Source: a virus. From it: a stretch of DNA of 61,355 nucleotides. The stretch lies in IMG/VR virus record IMGVR_UViG_3300025115_000011, positions 1 to 61,355 of that record. One strand, 5' to 3'. The translations under genes were made by a program, and so were the position numbers. Position 1 is the stretch's first letter. The number at the start of each line of letters is the position of its first letter. Below, one piece after another: positions 16,257 through 24,655 of the stretch. A model generated the notes under the pieces. It saw only the letters and a program-made list of their open reading frames with translations, ran no database searches and had not been told where the DNA came from.

Positions 16257-17006
16257 GATTACAAGAAACATTACACGTTACTAATTGAGAGAAGTAAAAC
16301 TAGGGTACTCTCGGGGTATACAGAAAAACACCATATTATACCGAGATGCTTAGGTGGAACAAACGATTTAAGTAACATTGCGCTTTTAACTCCGGAAGAA
16401 CATTTTTTAGCACATCAACTGTTAGTGAAAATGTATCCAACTAGTCCTCCTCTAGCAAATGCGGTTGCAATAATGACAACCCATAATTCGTTAAACCGAG
16501 TTAACAACAAGCTCTTTGGATGGTTAAGAAGAAGATGTTCAGAGTATAGAAAACAGTGGTTAGAAGAAAATGGTCATCCGAAAGGGATGTTAGGTAAAAA
16601 ACACACAGAAGAGAAGAAAAAACAAATATCTGAGTCAGCAAAAAAGGCAATGGTTGACGCAGTAGGAGTAAAAGTGTATGCTTATAACTTAGATGGGTCA
16701 TTTTTTAAAGAGTATTCTACATTAACAGAGTGCGCCTTAGAGTTAAAAACTAATCCATCTAATGTTAAATACACCGCTGAAGGCAAATTTGGGTTTTGCA
16801 AAGGGAAGCAGCTTCGGCATACATTTAGTGAAAGAATTTCTCCTTATGTAAAACCGGTGCATCCTTTAAAAGGAAAGAAAAAAACAAAAGAACATATTGA
16901 AAACTTAAAAAAATCGATGGCGCATCGACCAAAAAGAACACCCGAACAGAATGCACAGCACAGTTTAAAAATGAAAGAATATCACGCAAGAAATAAATTA
17001 AAATGA
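16254..17006 (+). CDS. HNH homing endonuclease (NUMOD-type)
   Basis: 250 residues. EKHHIIPRCLGGTNDLSNIALLTPEEHFLAH (in parts) is an HNH core. GMLGKKHTEEKKKQISESAKK is a NUMOD3-type DNA-binding unit, and VKVYAYNLDGSFFKEYSTLTE matches a NUMOD1 helix-turn-helix module. It lies on the sense strand between nrdA-b and a small gene preceding nrdB, and overlaps that gene by 4 bp. Its start codon is in a regulatory hairpin. Confidence 0.88.
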   Translation: MDYKKHYTLLIERSKTRVLSGYTEKHHIIPRCLGGTNDLSNIALLTPEEHFLAHQLLVKMYPTSPPLANAVAIMTTHNSLNRVNNKLFGWLRRRCSEYRKQWLEENGHPKGMLGKKHTEEKKKQISESAKKAMVDAVGVKVYAYNLDGSFFKEYSTLTECALELKTNPSNVKYTAEGKFGFCKGKQLRHTFSERISPYVKPVHPLKGKKKTKEHIENLKKSMAHRPKRTPEQNAQHSLKMKEYHARNKLK

Positions 17007-17227
17007 ACACTTTACCCGAAACAGAATTTGTATTAGTTAGAAACAAAAGAGAAGAAAATGCAGTTGATGCATTTGGTCAAAATTATTCTTGTCATGTTCA
17101 AATCGTCAGGAACAATGGAAAATTTGACTTTAGCGACTTTCGTTATTTAAGGATGAGCAATAAGGGAAGTTATGAAGAATGGGTGCATAAGGACGAATTA
17201 GACATGTATCAGAAGGCGGCACTATGA
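17003..17227 (+). CDS. Small protein upstream of nrdB
   Basis: 74 residues, charged, with no motif known to me. It overlaps the endonuclease by 4 bp and nrdB by 4 bp (ATGA junctions), hence is co-translated with nrdB. Its position within the reductase operon suggests, but does not show, a link to dNTP synthesis. Confidence 0.55.
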   Translation: MNTLPETEFVLVRNKREENAVDAFGQNYSCHVQIVRNNGKFDFSDFRYLRMSNKGSYEEWVHKDELDMYQKAAL

Positions 17228-18324
17228 GTTTATCACAATACGATTTTAAGAAGCCAACAAACTACCTAAAGCGTAGGATGTTCCTGGACCCAGAAGGTCC
17301 TGTAACAGTTCAACGGTTTGAAGAATTTCGTCATCCTAAGTTGTCAGCAATGGAGACTACTGCACGAGGGTTCTTTTGGCAACCAGAGGAAATCAACCTT
17401 ACAAAAGATGCAGCAGATTTTAAAGAAGCAAGCGATGCAGTAAAGCACATCTTTACTAGCAACCTGTTACGACAGACAGCACTAGACTCGTTGCAAGGTC
17501 GAGCACCAACACAAATTTTCTTGCCTGTAGTAAGTCTACCAGAACTCGAAGCACTTGTTTTAACATGGGGCTTTTTCGAATCATGCATACACAGCCGTTC
17601 TTATAGTCACATCATCCGTAATATCTATAATGTACCTAAGGACGAGTTTAACAAAATCCACGACAATGAAGCCATTGTTAAAATGGCGTCAACAGTTGGG
17701 AAATACTACGACAATTTGTATGTGCTAAATTGTAAACGAGAGGTTGGGATTGATGTTCCTATCTACGAACATAAGAAAGCAATTTGGATGGCAATGCATG
17801 CCAGCTATGCACTAGAAGCATTACGTTTTATGGTATCGTTTGCTACTTCTCTTGCAATGGTAGAGAACAAAATCTTTATGGGCAATGGTAATATCATTAG
17901 TCTTATTTTACAAGATGAGTTACTGCACACTGAATGGACTGCGTATATCCTTAACAATATGGTTAAGGAAGATCCGGACTATGGGATTATAAAAGAAGAA
18001 ACAAAAGACGAAGTGTATGGATTATACATGGACGTTATCCGTGAGGAAAAAGAATGGGCAGACTACCTGTTCCAAAAAGGGCCGGTTATTGGTCTTAACG
18101 CAAACATCCTGCGAGATTTTGTTGATTACATGGCGTTAACCAAATTGAAGGAAATTGGTATTAAGTATATGGAACCTGCTCCAAAGACAACTCCGATTCC
18201 ATGGTTTAACAAGCATGTCTCAACAGATAAAAAGCAAACAGCATTACAAGAATCAGAGTCAACATCGTATGTTATTGGGGTTATGACATCTGAAATTAGT
18301 TACGAAGATTTACCGGAGATTTAA
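17224..18324 (+). CDS. nrdB: Ribonucleoside-diphosphate reductase small subunit
   Basis: 366 residues, class Ia NrdB, generating the tyrosyl radical used by NrdA. ESCIHSRSYSHIIRNIYNVP keeps the iron-ligand Glu and His and the radical Tyr in their family spacing. QDELLHTEW carries the second Glu/His iron-ligand pair. The acidic C-terminus (SEISYEDLPEI) is the tail that docks on NrdA. Length matches T4/E. coli NrdB. Followed 1 bp later by glutaredoxin. Confidence 0.95.
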   Translation: MSLSQYDFKKPTNYLKRRMFLDPEGPVTVQRFEEFRHPKLSAMETTARGFFWQPEEINLTKDAADFKEASDAVKHIFTSNLLRQTALDSLQGRAPTQIFLPVVSLPELEALVLTWGFFESCIHSRSYSHIIRNIYNVPKDEFNKIHDNEAIVKMASTVGKYYDNLYVLNCKREVGIDVPIYEHKKAIWMAMHASYALEALRFMVSFATSLAMVENKIFMGNGNIISLILQDELLHTEWTAYILNNMVKEDPDYGIIKEETKDEVYGLYMDVIREEKEWADYLFQKGPVIGLNANILRDFVDYMALTKLKEIGIKYMEPAPKTTPIPWFNKHVSTDKKQTALQESESTSYVIGVMTSEISYEDLPEI

Positions 18325-18325
18325 A

Positions 18326-18580
18326 ATGATTAGGATTTTTAGCAAGGCAAACTGCCCTTTTTGTGATAAAGCAAAAGCGTACTTAAAGATGAAGGGCCTC
18401 CAGTTTGAAGAAGTGCGAGTAGACTTAGATCTTGCTGCTAAAGAGTTCCTAGTAGCACAAGGTCATAGATCTGTACCACAATTGTATATAGGAGAAACTT
18501 TGTTGGTCGAGGGTGGCTATCAAGGGTTAGCAAAATTAACAGAAGACGAACTTAAAGGAAAATTACATGCTGTTGAATAA
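18326..18580 (+). CDS. grx: Glutaredoxin
   Basis: 84 residues with the dithiol site CPFC at the start of helix 1 (SKANCPFCDKAK), the cis-Pro loop SVPQLYI, and the GG motif EGGYQGL. It reduces the C-terminal Cys pair of NrdA. Starts directly after nrdB, as in many phage reductase operons. Confidence 0.93.
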   Translation: MIRIFSKANCPFCDKAKAYLKMKGLQFEEVRVDLDLAAKEFLVAQGHRSVPQLYIGETLLVEGGYQGLAKLTEDELKGKLHAVE

Positions 18581-18866
18581 ATCAACGACAATTGATATTG
18601 AGGCCGTGATGTGTTTTAAGTTAGTAAACGGCGATGAAATGATTGCTAAGGTAGTAGATGTAAATGCCGATGAGGTAACGGTTTCTAAGCCGTTAACTCT
18701 TATACCAAGCCCACAAGGTATGGCAATGGTGCAATCGTTATTTGCTGCCAATTTAGACAAACCCATTCCTATTCGTAGATCTAACATTATGATGTATGGT
18801 TATCCCCGAGAAGATGTTGAGAAAGGATACCTCGAAACAACATCTGGTATTCAACTAGTTAGGTAA
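18567..18866 (+). CDS. LSm/Sm-like small phage protein
   Basis: 99 residues. VMCFKLVNGDEMIAKVVDVN followed by ADEVTVSKPLTLI matches the first strands of an Sm fold (hydrophobic-x-x-G-x-E-x-I, then V-x-V-x-x-P), as in small Hfq/LSm-like proteins of T4-like cyanophages. Overlaps glutaredoxin by 14 bp with a GGAAA site upstream. RNA binding is inferred. Confidence 0.5.
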   Translation: MLLNKSTTIDIEAVMCFKLVNGDEMIAKVVDVNADEVTVSKPLTLIPSPQGMAMVQSLFAANLDKPIPIRRSNIMMYGYPREDVEKGYLETTSGIQLVR

Positions 18867-18870
18867 AATA

Positions 18871-19353
18871 GTGGGGATAACATTTTCTCCAGAATCTGGC
18901 ACTATCACAGTAAATGAGTCACAAGATTTTACTCAGACAGTAGTTTGCACAGACGACACCGATACTGCGCCGCCAGATCTGTTGCCGGAAGAAGGATGGG
19001 AATCACCTACTGTTCTTCCGGTTATTATTGTTTCTGTACAGACTAATTTTGCAGAGGTTGTTTTTTCGGACAACACGTTTACTATTAACGGTCCGATCAC
19101 CGGTGTATTTGAAAAAATGTTGGAATATCTGGATGCGACTAACAGTCCCCAGATGGTGCTTGAATTTGAAGATATAGCAGAGGATTTTAACTCGTTGTTT
19201 AAATATGTTGCTCCGTCTATAACTACTAAAAGTGTGTTTATTACTATAAATTTTAGGCATCATGGAACACATCAGTATGAAATTATTGTTAACTTTGATC
19301 GTGACATAGCTAACACCAAACTAGTTGAAAACGTAAAGAAAGGCAAATTTTAA
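18871..19353 (+). CDS. Baseplate/spike-associated beta-rich protein
   Basis: 160 residues from a GTG start. The N-terminal part is beta-rich (SPESGTITVNESQDFTQTVVC) and includes a DDTDTAPPDLLPEEG loop. It immediately precedes and overlaps (TAATG) the PAAR spike-tip gene. A baseplate or adaptor role is inferred from context only. Confidence 0.55.
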   Translation: MGITFSPESGTITVNESQDFTQTVVCTDDTDTAPPDLLPEEGWESPTVLPVIIVSVQTNFAEVVFSDNTFTINGPITGVFEKMLEYLDATNSPQMVLEFEDIAEDFNSLFKYVAPSITTKSVFITINFRHHGTHQYEIIVNFDRDIANTKLVENVKKGKF

Positions 19354-20327
19354 TGCCGGCAGCAACAAGAAAAGGGGTAGATGCAACTGGCGGGCATTCG
19401 TGCTTTCCACCACAACTTCCAACACAAGGTTCGCCGGACGTAATTACTAACGGTCAACCGCAGGTTCGTGTTGGCGACACTTATGCAAACCATGCTTGCC
19501 CATCGTCGCCGGAACATATCGAAACTCCAAAAGCATCTATTGGCTCGTCGACGGTTATAGTTAATGGCCAACCGTTGCATCGAATTGGCGATGCAATTTC
19601 GTGCGGTGACGTATCCGCTGCCGGTTCCCCAAACGTTTTTGTTGGGGACTTTGTTGGGGTGTTACCTCCAGAATACTCAGAAGAAGCCACTTTTGAGATA
19701 CGAAAAGAAGCTGGTCGCGAAGCACCGTTAGATGACCCCGAAACAATTATCTATGTCCCGTCAACCTTCCCCCCGGATAATGCGCCTGCACCATCTCCGG
19801 TACCAGTCGAAGAACCAGTGGTTGAGACTGAAAAAACAACAATTTCTACAACTTGCTTCGGCGGTGAAATTGTTATATCAGACTCACTAATCCTAACCCC
19901 GAACTTTACATTGGGGTCATTAAGTTCGCAAACCTTATTCAAACACAAGGTTCGTGACCAAGCTGGTTTTACGCTGCCTGATATTGTGTGTAACTTGAAA
20001 GCAGTTGCAGAAAATATTTTAGAACCATTATTACTTAAATACCCTAACATTCGTATCAACTCTGGTTTCCGTACAGTTACCTCTGGAAAGTCACAACACG
20101 AAAAAGGGATGGCAGTCGATTTGCAATGGCCTGGCTTGGCACCTTCTGGATATATGCCGATTGCAAAATGGTGCGTTGACCATCTACCCTTCGACCAAAT
20201 TATTTTTGAACACGGAAACACTATTTGGTTGCATATCAGTTATAACAGAATTGCAGCAAACCAACGTGGCAAAGTAATGACTATGTTCCGCGGTGGATAC
20301 GAGCCAGGATTAAAGTTATACTATTAA
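19353..20327 (+). CDS. PAAR-repeat spike tip fused to peptidase M15-type lytic domain
   Basis: 324 residues. Residues 1-105 contain the PAAR pattern (GVDATGGHSCFPP, VITNGQPQVRVGD, VIVNGQPLHRIGDAISCG), which sharpens the needle of contractile tails by zinc binding. A Pro-rich linker (about 130-165) follows. The C-terminal part, RINSGFRT...SQHEKGMAVDLQ...IWLHISYN, has the S-x-H-x-x-G-x-A-x-D and W-x-H-x-S zinc motifs of peptidase M15 (D-Ala-D-Ala carboxypeptidase/endolysin type). It likely pierces the outer membrane and opens peptidoglycan during injection. Confidence 0.85.
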   Translation: MPAATRKGVDATGGHSCFPPQLPTQGSPDVITNGQPQVRVGDTYANHACPSSPEHIETPKASIGSSTVIVNGQPLHRIGDAISCGDVSAAGSPNVFVGDFVGVLPPEYSEEATFEIRKEAGREAPLDDPETIIYVPSTFPPDNAPAPSPVPVEEPVVETEKTTISTTCFGGEIVISDSLILTPNFTLGSLSSQTLFKHKVRDQAGFTLPDIVCNLKAVAENILEPLLLKYPNIRINSGFRTVTSGKSQHEKGMAVDLQWPGLAPSGYMPIAKWCVDHLPFDQIIFEHGNTIWLHISYNRIAANQRGKVMTMFRGGYEPGLKLYY

Positions 20328-20328
20328 G

Positions 20329-20973
20329 ATGACCTTTTCCCCTTTAAATAAAAACATGAGTGTCCGTGGGCAATTTATGTTGTTAAAGGAGAAAGTCGAA
20401 GCAGTTCCTCGCTTCCCAAATCCTGCATCTTTTACTAAATTTATATCTATACTACTCTCAGATTTTGATTTGAAGTTTAAGACTGTTCGATCATCGAAAG
20501 TTGACGACAATATGATTGTGTTTAGCGGAGCATATGATCCAGAAGATGATAAACAAATGTTTCCGTGCATCGACATCGATGTAGTTTACTCACTTAACCA
20601 AAAGATAATTGAGACCAGGAATTTAGACATTGAGCTTGTTCTGCTTGATTTATACGAAACAGTATATCACGAAAAGACGCATCAACATCAGTATCGAAAT
20701 AGGAAATTTAGACGTCCTCCAGTTTTTAAAGGAGACACGAGTGAGCAAGTATATCTTGGCTGTTGTGACGAAATAGAAGCACACGCAATTGAGATTGCAG
20801 TTGACTTATACATTAAAGACTTGCATAATTTAAACAAAGAAATTTGCGATAATTCAGTATATAAGCATTATGCAAGAACGTTTGGGTATGATCATAAAAT
20901 ACTAAACGAATTATTTGAGCATTCGAGTAAATACTTTAATAAACTACAGGAGCACGATCATGTCTTACGTTGA
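20329..20973 (+). CDS. Zinc metalloprotease-like protein (HEKTH)
   Basis: 214 residues. YETVYHEKTHQHQ contains an HExxH zinc motif, and DEIEAHAIEIA about 35 residues later could provide a third ligand. It follows the spike-tip gene by one base and overlaps the next gene. A virion-processing or peptidase role is possible; no family name can be given with confidence. Confidence 0.55.
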   Translation: MTFSPLNKNMSVRGQFMLLKEKVEAVPRFPNPASFTKFISILLSDFDLKFKTVRSSKVDDNMIVFSGAYDPEDDKQMFPCIDIDVVYSLNQKIIETRNLDIELVLLDLYETVYHEKTHQHQYRNRKFRRPPVFKGDTSEQVYLGCCDEIEAHAIEIAVDLYIKDLHNLNKEICDNSVYKHYARTFGYDHKILNELFEHSSKYFNKLQEHDHVLR

Positions 20974-21178
20974 AGAGCAAGAAGATTTCGATTTACATGA
21001 TGCTTACGAGGATGAGCTAACTGACCAAGATTACGGGTTTGTTCTTAGTCCAGATGGCGAGTTAAAATCGGTATTTGTCCCGCATGATATGATGGACATT
21101 CCTGATAAAGTTAAAAGTATATTTTCGATGTTTGGTATAGAAGACCCGCACATGGTAAAGGTTCACTCCGTACACTAA
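20960..21178 (+). CDS. Small acidic phage protein
   Basis: 72 residues starting MSYVEEQEDF, overlapping the metalloprotease-like gene by 14 bp. A GGAGC ribosome site precedes this ATG; a longer frame exists upstream but has no ribosome site. Strongly acidic N-terminus, no known domain. Confidence 0.6.
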   Translation: MSYVEEQEDFDLHDAYEDELTDQDYGFVLSPDGELKSVFVPHDMMDIPDKVKSIFSMFGIEDPHMVKVHSVH

Positions 21179-21209
21179 TCGATAACACTGCTAATAAACG
21201 TAAGAGCGG

Positions 21210-21241
21210 AGCACTGTACAATATGACCTAGAGTCAGTGCT
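21210..21241. terminator. Hairpin between convergent genes
   Basis: AGCACTG (21210-21216) and CAGTGCT (21235-21241) form a 7-bp stem with an 18-nt loop, between genes converging from both strands. No strong T-run, so terminator function is tentative. Confidence 0.35.
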
Positions 21242-21252
21242 TATTTGGCAGT

Positions 21253-21714
21253 CTAATTAGAAACTATTTTAGATTCGTCTGCGTATTGTTTTAATTGCTC
21301 AAAATTCTCTCTTGCTCTTAGATTAGAAGAGAGAATTTTGTCAGCTTCTACGTTATGTCCACCTGCATCAACACGACGTTGCACCTGTTGAGCCGCTTGC
21401 TCTGGATTAGTATCAATTAGGATAAGATGGATACGGTAGTTGTACTTTTTTGCTAAAGCAATTTTGTTTATTTGACCTTTTAAGTTGCTGCCTGTTGTTG
21501 GATGTGCAACATTAATGCCAGATTGGAAGGCCTCCTCTAGCATCGGTTTGATCATTTTTATAGCACTATCTAAGTCAGTGCCAATCTTTACGGCATCCAC
21601 ATCCACGAGCCAGGCACTTGACAAACCAGGTGTGTTTTCGATATAATAGTTCTTCCCAGATCCTGCTCCGCCCATAACAAGGGTAAATGTTGGTGTAAAG
21701 TCTTTTAATCGCAT
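21253..21714 (-). CDS. P-loop kinase (zeta-toxin-like)
   Basis: 153 residues. TLVMGGAGSGKNYYIE is a Walker A loop, followed by WLVDVDAVK in the position of the substrate/Walker B strand. HLILIDTNPEQAAQQVQRR is typical of small zeta-toxin/polynucleotide-kinase-type proteins, with Arg in the lid. It is one of the few minus-strand non-endonuclease genes. The substrate is not evident. Its N-terminus MRLKDF resembles the capsid tag but has no cleavage motif. Confidence 0.7.
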   Translation of the reverse strand: MRLKDFTPTFTLVMGGAGSGKNYYIENTPGLSSAWLVDVDAVKIGTDLDSAIKMIKPMLEEAFQSGINVAHPTTGSNLKGQINKIALAKKYNYRIHLILIDTNPEQAAQQVQRRVDAGGHNVEADKILSSNLRARENFEQLKQYADESKIVSN

Positions 21715-21728
21715 AATATGTATTTATT

Positions 21729-21744
21729 AATCAATGGGTTACAA
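21729..21744 (+). repeat. Upstream element, variant copy (AATCAATGGGTTACAA)
   Basis: Two mismatches to the 16-mer AATCAATGACTTACAA found before several early promoters. It ends 6 bp before the -35 of the next promoter. Confidence 0.5.
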
Positions 21745-21750
21745 AAACTC

Positions 21751-21780
21751 TTGACAAGTAAACCTTTTTGGTAATACAAT
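21751..21780 (+). promoter_or_regulatory. Sigma70-like early promoter
   Basis: TTGACA, 18 bp, TACAAT. A following 5'-UTR carries AAGGAGAAG before the ATG at 21813. Confidence 0.75.
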
Positions 21781-21812
21781 AACGTTATTATTTAACTATT
21801 AAGGAGAAGTAA

Positions 21813-22955
21813 ATGGCTGCTCGTTCTACTGCATTCAAATTCAAATACAAACCTGTAGTTAAAGTTCCGAACCCGATGGTCAAAATTAACCCACTGAAAC
21901 GGGGCAGCGGTAAGACTGTTACTTTGCAAGATCGAGTAAATACTCTGAATAAAAGTGCAGCCTGGCTCAAAACTGTAAAAGCCTGGCGAGACGGCGGCCT
22001 GCTGGTGGATTTGCTTCGTTTACCAAAAGTAGCCATGGTGAAACTTGGAGACATTTTGATCGACGAGGACATCCAACGTATCTTAGATGACAAACATTGT
22101 GCTACTAAAATTGCACACCCAACCCATTTTGACCCTGCGTTGCTGCAAACCTTGCAATGCATTAAGACCTCTCAAGGAAATTACGTTAGCATAGATGGCC
22201 AACACACTGCGTCTACTATTGCGGCGCTGATTGATGCAGGCCTGTTTCCTGCTAACACGTCGTGGAAAGATTTTGAGTTTCCGGTCCAGTACATCGAAAC
22301 AGACAATCTAGCTTTTGCCCGGCGTGCGTTTAGTATTCTAAATGGTCGCGGCAAGAAAAAGCAAAGTCAATACCAACAACTGCGTAACTCAGTGTTTATT
22401 GTTCGCATTGACAACGACACAACCGACGCAGACGACGTTGAAGTTGAAAAGAAAGTTAAAATTGCTGAAAAGTACGAGTGCTTCCCGATCGAAGAAAAGT
22501 CAGCACTGGCTAAGTATCCCGGGACGTTTAGTAACATTGCTACATTTAACTCTCTGTCACCTAACGAAATTAAAGAAGCGTGTGCCTGGCATCACAAGTA
22601 TTTCCATTATGAGAGTGTCCATGTGTCGCTGTTCTTTATTTTCCGTGATCTGTGCCGTGAGTTTAAGTCTGCTAAGATTGATGTAACTCCTGTATTCCTT
22701 GAAGAGCTTGCAGGATTGGTGCAAAGCCTGTTTGGTAACCTGCATCAATTCCAGGAAAGTGTAACTGAAGCCCACCGAAACTGGCATAAAAAGCAGTATG
22801 GTTATGTTGGTGCTTGGAATGACGATGCTTATGCCTGTTCGCTTGTGCAACTGTACCAACTGTTTGGCGGAAAAGAAAAAGTTGCTCCGACTCTTGTGGA
22901 TCGGTTTGGTGACTTGACTAAGTTTTTCGACACCGACATTCTTGCATTGGCATAA
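21813..22955 (+). CDS. ParB/DGQHR-type nuclease-domain protein
   Basis: 380 residues. GNYVSIDGQHTASTIAAL (about 124-141) matches the DGxHR-type motif of ParB/DndB-like domains. LGDILIDEDIQRIL upstream resembles the first strand and helix of that fold. The rest is helical. It has its own strong promoter and ribosome site and is followed 2 bp later by a GIY-YIG-like gene, suggesting a two-gene early DNA-acting unit. Confidence 0.55.
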   Translation: MAARSTAFKFKYKPVVKVPNPMVKINPLKRGSGKTVTLQDRVNTLNKSAAWLKTVKAWRDGGLLVDLLRLPKVAMVKLGDILIDEDIQRILDDKHCATKIAHPTHFDPALLQTLQCIKTSQGNYVSIDGQHTASTIAALIDAGLFPANTSWKDFEFPVQYIETDNLAFARRAFSILNGRGKKKQSQYQQLRNSVFIVRIDNDTTDADDVEVEKKVKIAEKYECFPIEEKSALAKYPGTFSNIATFNSLSPNEIKEACAWHHKYFHYESVHVSLFFIFRDLCREFKSAKIDVTPVFLEELAGLVQSLFGNLHQFQESVTEAHRNWHKKQYGYVGAWNDDAYACSLVQLYQLFGGKEKVAPTLVDRFGDLTKFFDTDILALA

Positions 22956-22957
22956 TC

Positions 22958-23323
22958 ATGTATTACTTGTACCTCATCGAATCACTAGGTGGCCGCGCAG
23001 GATTTGGAATTACTCAACACCCGTGGGAACGTAATAAACAGTATTGTTCTCATGCCGGCGGTATCGTTAAGTTTGTGTACCTGTTTGGCGGTTTGCGAAC
23101 TCATGCTAAAGCGGTTGAACGCACAATTAAGCAGCAATACGTTGATAACCTGTGGTTCGTTGGGGACTGGAAAACCGAATGGTTAAACGAGAATGTAAGC
23201 ATAGAAACGTTGTATGAGTATGTTCAAACCTTAATCAATCAGCGACATTACTCCTTAAAGGTAGTTGCTAAGGACTTTGACTTTAGACATCCTATTCAAA
23301 ATCAACAACTTACAGCGGCCTAA
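22958..23323 (+). CDS. Small GIY-YIG-like protein
   Basis: 121 residues. YYLYLIESLGG...GFGITQHPWERNKQY matches the GIY-YIG core: the first Y-hydrophobic-Y strand, the second strand ending G-I-T, then W/R helix. The catalytic Glu could be in AVERTIKQQY. No extra DNA-binding domain is visible. It lies 2 bp after the DGQHT protein. The end of the gene overlaps a degenerate copy of the upstream promoter element. Confidence 0.55.
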   Translation: MYYLYLIESLGGRAGFGITQHPWERNKQYCSHAGGIVKFVYLFGGLRTHAKAVERTIKQQYVDNLWFVGDWKTEWLNENVSIETLYEYVQTLINQRHYSLKVVAKDFDFRHPIQNQQLTAA

Positions 23324-23330
23324 ATTTTGG

Positions 23331-23358
23331 TTGACTTTTAACCAAAAAAGCGTATAAT
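23331..23358 (+). promoter_or_regulatory. Early promoter with inverted repeat around -35
   Basis: TTGACT, 16 bp, TATAAT. The -35 is enclosed by TTTTGGTT-GACTTTT-AACCAAAA, a perfect 8-bp inverted repeat. AATCAACAACTTACA, a degenerate upstream element, lies at 23300-23314. Confidence 0.88.
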
Positions 23359-23390
23359 ACTAACTATCGTAAATGCATTAGGAGTTAGTT

Positions 23391-23786
23391 ATGTTTAAGA
23401 CTTGGAATGGACTGAGCCGCAACGAGCAACTCCACTGCGAGTATTACGACTTCTACAAAGAAGTGCATGGCATCCGCCCGCGTTGGATTTACGCTGAAGG
23501 CGGCGAGCCAGGTTACCCTGAAGCCGAAATGGAGCAGATGCTTGAATCCCTTGGCCGCGAAGCCGAGCAAGTGTTTGCTGCCGAGGCCGCAACTGAGCAG
23601 GAAAACATCGCCAAGTTCGAAGAGACGGTTGCTGCTCTGTGCAAGAGCATGAACAAGTCCCGCGAAACGATAGTGCGTTGGATGTTCGACGGTTCTGACA
23701 GCAACGGCGACTGGGATTACTACTGCTTCAACCTGGGCGTTCCGTATGGTTACTTCAAGGACTTCTACGAGAAGGAGGCTGCATAA
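23391..23786 (+). CDS. Early phage protein, unknown
   Basis: 131 residues, Glu- and aromatic-rich. The C-terminal half (SRETIVRWMFDG...YYCFNLGVPYGYFKDFY) is conserved-looking but unassigned. Codon use is GC-rich compared with late genes, as in other early genes here. First gene of a five-gene overlapping operon. Confidence 0.65.
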   Translation: MFKTWNGLSRNEQLHCEYYDFYKEVHGIRPRWIYAEGGEPGYPEAEMEQMLESLGREAEQVFAAEAATEQENIAKFEETVAALCKSMNKSRETIVRWMFDGSDSNGDWDYYCFNLGVPYGYFKDFYEKEAA

Positions 23787-24016
23787 TGAAAACCGAATAT
23801 CGCAATAATGGCAACATGAATGCAACGACTGGTGCTGGTTGGTTGTTTGGCATCGATATGGATCGTGGCTTCTACGTGTCTGATACGATTGGTTCCATCG
23901 ATGCACCGGGATACATCGTTACTGGTAGCACTGTGGAGAATATTTTCGAGCCCGGTGAGAATTTCAAACCGAATGGTGCTCGCTTCGTGATCAACAATAT
24001 TGTGCCCAGGGAGTAA
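23786..24016 (+). CDS. Small early protein
   Basis: 76 residues, ATG overlapping the previous stop (TAATG). Gly/aromatic-rich, no motif recognised. In the early operon under the promoter at 23331. Confidence 0.6.
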   Translation: MKTEYRNNGNMNATTGAGWLFGIDMDRGFYVSDTIGSIDAPGYIVTGSTVENIFEPGENFKPNGARFVINNIVPRE

Positions 24017-24018
24017 TA

Positions 24019-24246
24019 ATGTCAGTCAATGTGTTGTTGGGTGTTCGCACTGGAACCAATGGTAAGCGATTCTATGCAATGACATACTTCTTCGGTGCTG
24101 ACATGACCGAAGATGAGGTGTTGGATACAATCATCAACAAAACGACCTTCACCTACAATGCCGGTCGCAAGGTATATGGTGTGAATCATCGTGCAAAGAA
24201 ATACATCGAAGCACGTGATTATGAAATTGTTCGGGAGACTGCATAA
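24019..24246 (+). CDS. Small early protein
   Basis: 75 residues, 2 bp after the previous stop with a GGAG site. Sequence VLLGVRTGTNGKRFYAMTYF is not assignable. Overlaps the next gene at TAATG. Confidence 0.6.
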   Translation: MSVNVLLGVRTGTNGKRFYAMTYFFGADMTEDEVLDTIINKTTFTYNAGRKVYGVNHRAKKYIEARDYEIVRETA

Positions 24247-24473
24247 TGAAACAAATTTATTGGCTATCGCCGCTCGGTAGATTTGATGATTTTGATGACC
24301 CGTATGATCTGTCCGTTGGCGGTGTAATGTATGATGCCAAGACCAAGATGGGTCCGTGGGCAAACATGACTGAAAAGTCGTTCTGTGAGCACGGTGTTGG
24401 CAAACTCGGCACCGGTCTCGGACAAAAGTATGAAATGCAAGAGAACGGCAAATGGATGAAAGTCGCAGGTTGA
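24246..24473 (+). CDS. Small early protein
   Basis: 75 residues (MKQIYWLSPLGRFDDFDDPY), acidic then Gly/Lys-rich. Stop/start coupled to the gene before. No known domain. Confidence 0.6.
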   Translation: MKQIYWLSPLGRFDDFDDPYDLSVGGVMYDAKTKMGPWANMTEKSFCEHGVGKLGTGLGQKYEMQENGKWMKVAG

Positions 24474-24475
24474 AA

Positions 24476-24655
24476 ATGGGCAGATCAGAATGCGAAGTTA
24501 TTAGCATAGCCGAAGCTCGTGTAAAACGGGCTATTGCCGAATCTAAAAACGTTGTTTCTATCAAACAGCCCACAGTGATTAAGCGGAAAGAGATCGATAT
24601 GTTTCGCAAGTTGCTTGAAGATGTTAAGGAAGGTAAGGTGTGGGTTGACAAATAA
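24476..24655 (+). CDS. Small early protein
   Basis: 59 residues from ATG 24476; upstream in-frame ATGs fall inside the previous gene without a ribosome site. Helical, Lys/Glu-rich, ending VKEGKVWVDK. Function unknown. Confidence 0.5.
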   Translation: MGRSECEVISIAEARVKRAIAESKNVVSIKQPTVIKRKEIDMFRKLLEDVKEGKVWVDK

